A stretch of DNA of 64,000 nucleotides, taken from contig NZ_JAMHIV010000007.1 in the NCBI RefSeq assembly GCF_023897065.1, positions 124,001 to 188,000 on the forward strand. Reading direction: 5' to 3'. Made by a program: the position numbers and the translations under genes. Numbering within the stretch: the first letter of the stretch is position 1; every line of letters starts with the position of its first letter. This document shows, piece after piece, positions 55,974 to 63,341 of the stretch. The notes below the pieces were generated by a model. It saw only the letters and a program-made list of their open reading frames with translations, was not told the DNA's origin and did no database searches. Source of the DNA: Crossiella sp. SN42 (GTDB taxonomy: Bacteria > Actinomycetota > Actinomycetes > Mycobacteriales > Pseudonocardiaceae).

Positions 55974-58900
55974 GTGACCAGAATCGGCTGGGTGCAGACC
56001 GCGCGGAAGAGCCGACGGGTCCCCGAGCCGCCCGCGGGGGAGATCACCCTGCAGTCCCCGCCCATGCTGGCCAAGGGCGGCAACCAGGGCATGATGGGCC
56101 TGCTGTTCATGCTGCCGATGATGCTGGGCATGGGCGCGATGTCCTTCGTCTACATCGGACGCGGCGGCGGGGTGATGACCTACGTCTTCGGCGGCCTGTT
56201 CGTGGTGGTGATGATCGGCATGATCGTCATGTCGCTGGCCCAGGGACGCTCGCAGAACAAGGCCAAGATCAACGAGGAGCGGCGGGACTACCAGCAGTAC
56301 CTGGCCAACCTGCGCAGACAGGTCCGCGAGGTGGCCGCCGCCCAGCGCGCCCACCTGCTCGACTCCCATCCCGAACCGGCCGACCTGTGGACCTTCGCCG
56401 AGGGCGACCGGCTGTGGGAACGGCGGCGCTCGGCGACCTCCTTCGGGCAGCTGCGCGCCGGGCGCGGGCCGCAGCGGCTGGCCACTCCCCTGCGCGCGCC
56501 GCAGACGGTGCCCCTTGAAGAGCTGGACCCGGTGTCCTCGACCTCGTTGCGGCACTTCATCCGCGCCTACGCCACCGTGCCGGACCTGCCGGTGTCGGTG
56601 TCGCTGCGCTCCTTCGCCCGGATCGGGGTCAGCGGGCCGCGCGCGGTGGTGCTGGACCTGGCGCGGGCGCTGCTGGCCCAGGCGGCGCTGTTCCACTCCC
56701 CCGCCGACCTGCGGATCGCGGTCTGCGTGGCCGCGGACCGGCGCGCGGACTGGGAGTGGGTGAAGTGGCTGCCGCACGCCCAGGACGCCACCGCCGCGGA
56801 CGCGGTCGGCCCGGCCCGCCTGGTCGCCGGGGACCTGACCACGCTGGCCGACCTGCTGGGCAACGACCTCGGTGACCGGCCGCCGTTCACCAGGCGGGCC
56901 GGGATGGGCTACGACGCCCCGCACATCCTGCTCGTGGTCGACGGCGGGCGCACCTACGGCGACCCTCGGCTGGCCCCGGTGGGCGGGCAGCACGGGGTCA
57001 CGGTGCTGGACGTCGGCCACGAGGTGCCCATCGACACCCCCGGCACGGAAAGCCTGCGGCTGCACGTCTCGCCGCAGCGGATGGGCATGGTCACCGGCGA
57101 GGGCGCGGAGTCCAGGGTGGCCTACCTCGGCGAGCCCGACGGGCTCTCCACCGCCGCGGCCGAGGCCCTGGCCAGGGCGCTGACCCCGCGTTTCCACGGG
57201 GTGGCCGCGCCCTCGGAGGCGCCGGTGAGCGCCACCTTCGGCCTGGCCGGGCTGCTCGGGCTGGGTGATCCGCGCGATGTGGACCCGGAGGTCACCTGGC
57301 GGCCGCGCACCCCGCGCGAGCGGCTGCGGCTGCCGCTGGGCCTGGATCCGGAGGGCAGGCCGGTGGAGCTGGACCTCAAGGAGTCCGCGGAGAACGGCAT
57401 GGGACCGCACGGGCTGGTGGTCGGCGCGACCGGCTCCGGCAAGAGCGAGCTGCTGCGCACCCTGGTCACCGGGCTGGCGGTGACCCACTCCTCGGAGACG
57501 CTGAACCTGGCGCTGATCGACTTCAAGGGCGGGGCGACCTTCGCCGGGATGACCGGGCTGCCGCACACCTGCGCGGTGATCACCAACCTCTCCGACGACC
57601 TCACCCTGGTCGACCGGATGGCCGACGCGCTCAACGGTGAGATGCTGCGCCGCCAGGAGTTGTTGCGCGCGGCCGGGAACTTCGCCTCGGTCCGGGACTA
57701 CGAGCGGGCCAGGGAGAACGGCGCGCCGCTGGCTCCGTTGCCCTCGCTGCTGCTGATCATCGACGAGTTCAGCGAGCTGCTCTCCAGCCGCCCGGAGTTC
57801 GTGGACCTGTTCGTCATGATCGGCCGGCTGGGCCGCAGCCTCGCGGTGCACCTGCTGCTGGCCTCGCAACGCCTGGAGGAGGGCCGGTTGCGCGGGCTGG
57901 AGGCGCACCTGTCCTACCGGATCGGGCTGCGCACCTTCTCCGCCGCGGAGAGCCGCACCGTGCTCGGCGTGCCCGATGCCTACCACCTGCCCGCGATCCC
58001 CGGCTCGGCCTACCTCAAGAGCGACACCGAGACGCTGCAACGGTTCAAGGCCGCCTACGTCTCCGGCGACCTGCCGCCGAGGGAGTCCGGCAGCAGCGGC
58101 GAGACCACCGCGCCCGGCCGCCAGGTGCTGCCGTACTCCTTGGAACGAGTGGAGATCGTCGAACCGGTGCGGGCCGAAGCGGCCGAGGCCGTGCCGGCCG
58201 CCACCGGGGAGACGATCATGGGCGCGATGATCGACCGGCTGATCGGCAAGGGCCCGGACGCGCACCAGATCTGGCTGCCGCCACTGGACGAGCCGCCCAC
58301 CTTGGACCACCTGCTGCCGCCGCTGGGCGCCGATCCCGAGCGTGGCCTGTCCCCGATCGGCTGGGGCGGCAACGGCAAGCTCACCGTGCCACTGGCCATT
58401 GTGGACAAACCCTTCGAGCAGCGCCGCGACCTGATGTGGGCCGACCTGGCCGGTGCGGGCGGGCACGTGCTGCTGGTGGGCGCGCCGCAGAGCGGCAAGA
58501 GCACCTTCCTGCGCAGCCTGATCGGCGTGCTGGCGCTGACCCACACGCCGGTGGAGGTGCAGTTCTTCCTGCTGGACATGGGCGGTGGCGCGCTCGGCCC
58601 GGTGGCCGGGCTGCCGCACGTCAGCGGCTACGCGGTGCGCCGCGACGCCGACTCCTGCCGCCGGATGGTCGCCGAGCTGTCCACCCTGCTGGCCGAGCGG
58701 GAGGCGCTGTTCGCCCGGCACGCGGTGGACTCCATGGCCACCTTCCGCCAGCGCCGCAAGGAGATCCAGGAGAGCGAGCTCGGCGACCGGGAGTTCGGCG
58801 ACGTGTTCCTGGTGGTGGACGGCTGGACCACGGTGCGCGAGGAGTACGAGCAGCTGGAGGAGTCGATCACCCGGCTGGCCGCCAGGGGCCTGGGTTTCGG

Positions 58901-59960
58901 CATCCACGTGGTGATCGCGGCCAACTACTGGATGGCGGTACGGCCGCCGCTGCGGGACTCCATCAGCACCCGCTACGAGCTGCGGCTGGGCGATCCCAGC
59001 GACTCCGCCATCGACCGCCGCGCCGCCCAGAACGTGCCCGCCGGCACCCCGGGCCGCGGACTGACCCCGGACAAGCTGCACTTCCTCGGCGCGCTCCCCC
59101 GCATCGACGGCGCCCAGTTCGCCGAGTCGGTGACCGCGGGCACCGCCGACCTGGTCGAGAAGATCACCGCCGCCTGGCCCGGATCCGTTGCGCCACAGGT
59201 GCGTCTGCTCCCCCACGAGTTCCCGGCCAGCGATCTGCCTGCCCCGCAACAGCATCCGGGCAAGCAGGTGCCCTTCGGCATCGCCGAGAACGACCTGTCG
59301 CCGGTGTTCCTGGACTTCCAGACCGAACCGCACTTCCTGGCCTTCAGCGACGTCGAAGGCGGGAAATCGGGGCTGCTGCGCACCATCGCCAACGGCATCA
59401 TGGCCCGCTACACCCCCGAGGAAGCCGCGATCCTGGTGGTGGACTACCGGCGTGGCATGCTCGGCGCGGTCGACGGCCCGCACCTGCTGGGCTACGCCGG
59501 CAGCGCCCCGGTGCTGGACGGGCTGCTCGCTGAAGTGGTGCAGGCGATGCGCGCCCGGCTGCCTGGCCCCGAGGTCACCCCGGACCAGCTGCGCCGCCGG
59601 GACTGGTGGACAGGCCCTGATCTTTTTGTGCTGGTCGACGACTACGAGCTCGTCGCCACCGCGGGCGGCACCACGCACCCGCTGCTGCAACTGGTCGAGT
59701 TCCTGCCCCAGGCAAGGGACATCGGCCTGCACCTCGTGGTGGCCAGGGGCAGCGGCGGCGCGGCGCGCGGCATCTACGACCCGGTGCTGATGCGCATCAA
59801 GGAGCTCGGCTCCCCCGGCCTGGTCATGTCCGGCTCGCGCGATGAAGGCGTGCTGCTGGGCGATGTCCGCTGTTCCCCCCAGCCGCCCGGCCGGGGCCAG
59901 CTGGTGTCCCGGCGGCACGGCAACCAGCTCGTCCAGGTCGCCTGGACACCGGGCAGCTGA
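55974..59960 (+). CDS. eccC: Type VII secretion ATPase EccC (fused Ca/Cb)
   Basis: This 1328-residue FtsK/SpoIIIE-type motor has two N-terminal helices (about residues 40-62 and 67-89) and three tandem ATPase domains. D1 has Walker A GATGSGKSELLR (about 484) and LALIDFKGGATFAGM, with Walker B SLLLIIDEFSELL. D2 has GAPQSGKSTFLRS (about 836) and VFLVVDGWTTV. D3 has the degenerate EGGKSGLLRT (about 1125) and ILVVDYRRGML. As in other EccC proteins, D1 is the active motor and D2/D3 bind substrate signals. GTG start at 55974. It is followed by the WXG100 pair after a separate promoter. Confidence 0.94.
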   Translation: MTRIGWVQTARKSRRVPEPPAGEITLQSPPMLAKGGNQGMMGLLFMLPMMLGMGAMSFVYIGRGGGVMTYVFGGLFVVVMIGMIVMSLAQGRSQNKAKINEERRDYQQYLANLRRQVREVAAAQRAHLLDSHPEPADLWTFAEGDRLWERRRSATSFGQLRAGRGPQRLATPLRAPQTVPLEELDPVSSTSLRHFIRAYATVPDLPVSVSLRSFARIGVSGPRAVVLDLARALLAQAALFHSPADLRIAVCVAADRRADWEWVKWLPHAQDATAADAVGPARLVAGDLTTLADLLGNDLGDRPPFTRRAGMGYDAPHILLVVDGGRTYGDPRLAPVGGQHGVTVLDVGHEVPIDTPGTESLRLHVSPQRMGMVTGEGAESRVAYLGEPDGLSTAAAEALARALTPRFHGVAAPSEAPVSATFGLAGLLGLGDPRDVDPEVTWRPRTPRERLRLPLGLDPEGRPVELDLKESAENGMGPHGLVVGATGSGKSELLRTLVTGLAVTHSSETLNLALIDFKGGATFAGMTGLPHTCAVITNLSDDLTLVDRMADALNGEMLRRQELLRAAGNFASVRDYERARENGAPLAPLPSLLLIIDEFSELLSSRPEFVDLFVMIGRLGRSLAVHLLLASQRLEEGRLRGLEAHLSYRIGLRTFSAAESRTVLGVPDAYHLPAIPGSAYLKSDTETLQRFKAAYVSGDLPPRESGSSGETTAPGRQVLPYSLERVEIVEPVRAEAAEAVPAATGETIMGAMIDRLIGKGPDAHQIWLPPLDEPPTLDHLLPPLGADPERGLSPIGWGGNGKLTVPLAIVDKPFEQRRDLMWADLAGAGGHVLLVGAPQSGKSTFLRSLIGVLALTHTPVEVQFFLLDMGGGALGPVAGLPHVSGYAVRRDADSCRRMVAELSTLLAEREALFARHAVDSMATFRQRRKEIQESELGDREFGDVFLVVDGWTTVREEYEQLEESITRLAARGLGFGIHVVIAANYWMAVRPPLRDSISTRYELRLGDPSDSAIDRRAAQNVPAGTPGRGLTPDKLHFLGALPRIDGAQFAESVTAGTADLVEKITAAWPGSVAPQVRLLPHEFPASDLPAPQQHPGKQVPFGIAENDLSPVFLDFQTEPHFLAFSDVEGGKSGLLRTIANGIMARYTPEEAAILVVDYRRGMLGAVDGPHLLGYAGSAPVLDGLLAEVVQAMRARLPGPEVTPDQLRRRDWWTGPDLFVLVDDYELVATAGGTTHPLLQLVEFLPQARDIGLHLVVARGSGGAARGIYDPVLMRIKELGSPGLVMSGSRDEGVLLGDVRCSPQPPGRGQLVSRRHGNQLVQVAWTPGS

Positions 59961-60006
59961 GCCGGTGTGGGTACAACTACCGCCACCCCGACCGGCACTT
60001 GTGCCG

Positions 60007-60035
60007 TTGGGCGGCAACAACTCCGTACCTAGGCT
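60007..60035 (+). promoter_or_regulatory. Internal promoter of the Esx pair
   Basis: TTGGGC (60007-60012) and TAGGCT (60030-60035) with a 17-bp spacer. It would give a separate transcript for the two WXG100 genes. Confidence 0.5.
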
Positions 60036-60080
60036 CGACACCAGGAAACACCCCGGTGAATGAGAGGAGGTGGTTCGCCC

Positions 60081-60440
60081 ATGGCCGGTCCCGGCTTTGA
60101 GGCCGATGCCGCCGCGATGACCAAGGCGATCAGCGGCTTCCACCAGTCCGCCACCGCGACCAAGTCCACCATGACCGGACTCCAGAACGACCTCGGCTGG
60201 GCGCTGAGCAACTCCTACCAGGGCAACCAGGCCGCCGCCTTCCAGCAGCTGCACACCACGCTGCAGGAGAAGATGGCCAAGGCCACCGCCGCCCTCGACC
60301 GGATGTCCAGCCTGATGACCGACGTCAGCCGCAACTACAACACCGGCGACACCAACGCCACCGACGACATCAACAAGGTGGCAGGCGCCGCGGCCAACAG
60401 CGCGGCCGGATCCGTGTTCAACCGCCTCGCTGGCTCCTGA
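60081..60440 (+). CDS. WXG100-family Esx protein (first of pair)
   Basis: This 119-residue helical hairpin protein has GAGGAGG upstream. The hallmark turn is SYQGNQAAAF (W replaced by Y; WXG position), between helices TKAISGFHQSATATKSTMTGLQNDLGWALSN and QLHTTLQEKMAKATAALDRMSSLMTDVSRNYN. The C-terminal YxxxD/E-type secretion signal is represented by YNTGD. It is the first of a WXG pair that form an antiparallel heterodimer exported by EccC. Probably an EsxB-like partner. Confidence 0.88.
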   Translation: MAGPGFEADAAAMTKAISGFHQSATATKSTMTGLQNDLGWALSNSYQGNQAAAFQQLHTTLQEKMAKATAALDRMSSLMTDVSRNYNTGDTNATDDINKVAGAAANSAAGSVFNRLAGS

Positions 60441-60462
60441 CCGGGAGAGGACACCAACGCCC

Positions 60463-60786
60463 ATGCATTCCACCGGCAGCGGCGGGGACGTCGTCTCCGT
60501 CAACTTCAGCCAGCTCGCCGCCAGCTCCGACGCGCTGTCCAACCGCGCCAACGCCCTGGAACGGCACATGCACGAGCTGGACGGCTCGCTCGGCTACCTG
60601 CGCAACACCTGGTACCGCTCGGGCAGCGCCGCGGGCGCGCAGGCCCAGCAGGCCGAGAACGACCTGCGCTCGGCCATCGCGGAGATGGTCGCGGTCATCC
60701 GCAACTTCTCCGCCAACACCGGCAAGGCCATGACCGACCAGATGGCCATGGAGCGCACCAACGCGGGCCTGTTCCCCAGCGGCTGA
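60463..60786 (+). CDS. WXG100-family Esx protein (second of pair)
   Basis: This 107-residue protein has the WYRS turn (TWYRSGSAAGAQAQQ) flanked by helices VNFSQLAASSDALSNRANALERHMHELDGSLG and AENDLRSAIAEMVAVIRNFSANTGKAM. GAGAGGACACC precedes the ATG. It lies 22 nt after its partner. Together they are the typical substrate pair of an ESX locus. A strong hairpin follows. Confidence 0.88.
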   Translation: MHSTGSGGDVVSVNFSQLAASSDALSNRANALERHMHELDGSLGYLRNTWYRSGSAAGAQAQQAENDLRSAIAEMVAVIRNFSANTGKAMTDQMAMERTNAGLFPSG

Positions 60787-60806
60787 CATCCCCGCCAGCC
60801 GCTGGC

Positions 60807-60848
60807 CCCTGCCCAGGGCAGACCCGGAAATCTTCGCCCTGGGCAGGG
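60807..60848 (+). terminator. Intra-operon hairpin after the Esx pair
   Basis: CCCTGCCCAGGGC (60807-60819) and its exact complement GCCCTGGGCAGGG (60836-60848) form a 13-bp stem with a 16-nt loop, between the second Esx gene and the downstream chaperone-like gene. No T-run follows. It could partly terminate transcription so that Esx genes outnumber downstream messages. Confidence 0.75.
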
Positions 60849-60888
60849 TCCGCGGCCCGCGTGACCGACCACAACCGAGGGGGCAGGG

Positions 60889-61254
60889 GTGAGCACCGAG
60901 AACAACTCCTTCGCCGTGCACCTGGCGTCGCTGGTGGACTTCGCCCGCGAGCTGGGCACCCAGCTGACCGGCATGGCGCAGCCGCTGGCCCACCTCGGCG
61001 GCCTCACCGAACGCGAGGTCCAGCTGGGCCAGTTCACCGAGGCCGACCTGCTCGGCGCGCACCACCTGGCCGCGGCCGAGGAGATGCACGCCCTGCTCGG
61101 GCGGGCCGGGCAGGCCATCGACTTCGCCGAGGACGTCACGCACACCATCGCCGAGGCCTACCGCCGCCAGGACCAGCAGGCCGGGCAGGCGCTGATCAAC
61201 CTCGGCAACGTGCTGCAGATCTCCGACCCGCGCACCGACCCGGGGAGGCTGTGA
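60889..61254 (+). CDS. 121-aa helical T7SS-locus protein
   Basis: This helical protein from GTG 60889 has no Pro-rich or membrane part: NNSFAVHLASLVDFARELGTQLTGMAQPLAHLGGLTEREVQLGQF; HLAAAEEMHALLGRAGQAIDFAEDVTHTIAEAYRRQD. It resembles the WXG100/ESX-chaperone-type helical hairpins seen before PPE-like genes. It overlaps the next gene by GTGA. Probably forms a complex with it. Confidence 0.62.
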   Translation: MSTENNSFAVHLASLVDFARELGTQLTGMAQPLAHLGGLTEREVQLGQFTEADLLGAHHLAAAEEMHALLGRAGQAIDFAEDVTHTIAEAYRRQDQQAGQALINLGNVLQISDPRTDPGRL

Positions 61255-62528
61255 CCCCCGTGCACTTCGCCAGCGACGGACAGACCGACTTCGCCCGCTA
61301 CAGCCACCGCCAGCTCTACGACATGCTGCACGCCGGCCAGCCCAAGACCATGCGCGCGGCCGCCGACGCCTGGGACGCGGTCGGTTCCCGGCTGCACGAG
61401 CAGGCGGGCAACCTGGAAGGGCAGCTCGCCCGGTTCCGGCACCAGTGGCGCGGCGGCGCGGCCGAGCAGTACCAGTCGATGATCACCGACCTGGCCACCG
61501 GTTTGCGGCGCACCGCCGAGGCCGCGCACGCCATGCGGGACCTGGCCCACGACACCGCGGAAGCGCTGATCAAGGCCCAGGCGACCATGCCGCCGCCGAC
61601 CGAGGTGCCCGAGGTCTCCGCGGCCACGCTGCGGATGGCGGGCGCGCCGATCCAGCTGGGTCCGGGCACCTCCCCGGAACTGGCCGCGCGGGTCGCGGCG
61701 CAGCAGGCCGAGGCGGTGGCCGCGGTCCGCCAGCAGCAACAGGCCGCGCAGGTGGCCAACGCAAACCACGCCCGCGCGGTGCTGATCATGGAAGACCTGG
61801 CCAACCAGTACCGGGTCGCGCAAGCTTCGATTCCCGAGTCCCCTGCCGGGCGAGTGCCTTCCGGCCCACAGGGCACCGACCACCCCGGCGCGGGGGCCGC
61901 CGCGCCGGTCAAGCCGCCGCTGTTCGGCGGCATGTTCGCCTCCGGACTGGCGGCTGCCTCGGCCGCGGCGGCGGGTCGCTTCGCCGTTGCGCTGCCCAAG
62001 GTGCCGGACTGGGCGAAGAAACCCGATCCGCAGCAGCAGGTTCAGCCGGGCACCGCGACCCCCGGGACCCCCGTGACTCCCGGGATCGGCGCGGAGGCGG
62101 CCAAGCTCGGCGCGGGCGCGGCCGGGCTGGGTGCCGGACTCGGTGCGGGACTGGGCAAACTCGGCGGCGGTGGCGGCGCGGGCGGGCTGGGCAAGATCGG
62201 CGCTCCTGGCGGATCCGGCACGCAGGCGCAGGCCGCGGCCGGGCTGGCCGGAGCGGCGGGCGCGGCAGCCGCCGCCAGGGGCATGGCAGGCGCGATGGGC
62301 GCCGCCGCGGCGGCTGCCGGCTCCGCCCAGGGCATGGCTGGCGGCATGCCGATGATGCCCATGATGCCGATGGGCGGCGGCATGGGCGGCGACCTCGCCG
62401 GTGGCCGCCGGATCCCGCCCTGGCTGGTGGAGACCGAGGACGTGTGGGGCGAGTCCGCGGTGATCACCCCGCAGGTCATCGGCGAGGAGCCTGAGGACCG
62501 CCCCGAACCCCCGTCCTTCCGCTACTAG
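61251..62528 (+). CDS. PPE-like T7SS substrate with Gly/Ala/Met low-complexity tail
   Basis: This 425-residue protein has a helical WXG hairpin (FRHQWRGGAAEQYQSMITDL at residue about 66). The second half is low-complexity: Pro-rich, then repeats of GLGAGLGAGLGKLGGGG, AAGLAGAAGAAAAARGMAGAMG and MPMMPMMPMGGGMGG, with the ending WLVETEDVWGE and EEPEDRPEPPSF. Such PPE-like Gly-rich tails are common for ESX surface proteins. It is translationally coupled (GTGA) to its helical partner. The Met-rich block (MPMMPMMPMG) is unusual and could bind metal. Confidence 0.75.
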   Translation: MTPVHFASDGQTDFARYSHRQLYDMLHAGQPKTMRAAADAWDAVGSRLHEQAGNLEGQLARFRHQWRGGAAEQYQSMITDLATGLRRTAEAAHAMRDLAHDTAEALIKAQATMPPPTEVPEVSAATLRMAGAPIQLGPGTSPELAARVAAQQAEAVAAVRQQQQAAQVANANHARAVLIMEDLANQYRVAQASIPESPAGRVPSGPQGTDHPGAGAAAPVKPPLFGGMFASGLAAASAAAAGRFAVALPKVPDWAKKPDPQQQVQPGTATPGTPVTPGIGAEAAKLGAGAAGLGAGLGAGLGKLGGGGGAGGLGKIGAPGGSGTQAQAAAGLAGAAGAAAAARGMAGAMGAAAAAAGSAQGMAGGMPMMPMMPMGGGMGGDLAGGRRIPPWLVETEDVWGESAVITPQVIGEEPEDRPEPPSFRY

Positions 62529-62540
62529 GAGGCCCCGGCC

Positions 62541-63341
62541 ATGGCGAGGCTCACCGACCAGGAGATCGCGCAGCTGGCCTGGGACGCCGGGTTCCGCGGC
62601 GACATGCTCAACACCGCGGTCGCGGTCGCGCTGGCCGAGTCCAGCGGGCGCACCGACGCCATCGGCGACGTCGCGCTGGAGACCGGCAAGTGGGGTCCTT
62701 CGGTGGGGCTGTGGCAGATCCGCTCGCTCAACCCCGGCCACGGCACCGCCCGCGAACAGGCCCAGCGCGACGAGACCGCCAACCTGGACCCGGCCACCAA
62801 CGCGGCCAACGCCTACGCCATCTCCGGCAACGGCACCAGCTTCCGCCAGTGGTCCACCTACACCAACGGCGACTACCAGCGCTACCTCGACCGCGCCCGC
62901 GCCGCCTCGGGCCTGGTCACCGGCAACCCGGTCCAGCCCGTCCACCAGGCCGAACCCGCACCTGTGCCCACTCCCGCACCCACTTCGGCGGCCCGCGGCA
63001 ACGGCCAGTCCTTCCACGCCGCCGGCGGCACCCTCGGCCCGCTGGCCCGCACCCTGCACACCGCCGCCGCCGACCTGAACACCGTGCGCGGCAACCTCAC
63101 CGCGAGCACCCTGCCCGGCGACGCCTTCGGTCAGATCCCGCAGTCCCGGCAGGCCGCCCAGTCCCACGCGGCCACCCTGTCCGGTCTGGCCGGCACCCTC
63201 GGCGAGGCCGCCGAGGAGATCGACCGCACCGGCGGAAACGTCACCACCGCCAGGGAGAACTACCTCCGCCAGGACCGCCACCACGCCGAGCAGTACCGCC
63301 AGATCATCCTGCGGCTGTTCACCGGCACGAACGTCAGGTGA
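62541..63341 (+). CDS. Lysozyme/SLT-like domain fused to a WXG-like hairpin
   Basis: This is a 266-residue protein. Residues 1-115 are a lysozyme-like (SLT/resuscitation type) domain: ALAESSGRTDAIGD (catalytic Glu33 in context AES) and WGPSVGLWQIRSL (about 51-63), then NAANAYAISGNGTSFRQWSTYTNG. A Pro-rich linker (about 130-145) follows. The second half is a two-helix hairpin (GGTLGPLARTLHTAAADLNTVRGNL; ATLSGLAGTLGEAAEEIDRTGG) of the EspC/WXG type. This is an expected design for a peptidoglycan-cutting T7SS effector or a wall-opening accessory. No signal peptide, so export would be through T7SS. It overlaps the convergent beta-lactamase gene by 8 nt. Confidence 0.8.
   Translation: MARLTDQEIAQLAWDAGFRGDMLNTAVAVALAESSGRTDAIGDVALETGKWGPSVGLWQIRSLNPGHGTAREQAQRDETANLDPATNAANAYAISGNGTSFRQWSTYTNGDYQRYLDRARAASGLVTGNPVQPVHQAEPAPVPTPAPTSAARGNGQSFHAAGGTLGPLARTLHTAAADLNTVRGNLTASTLPGDAFGQIPQSRQAAQSHAATLSGLAGTLGEAAEEIDRTGGNVTTARENYLRQDRHHAEQYRQIILRLFTGTNVR

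Noticed and set aside
55896-60569. 1557-codon minus-strand frame opposite eccC
   Set aside because: It is a shadow of eccC caused by high GC; it has compositional bias (Gln/Gly/His/Arg) and no recognisable domain, whereas the plus strand carries three ATPase domains.
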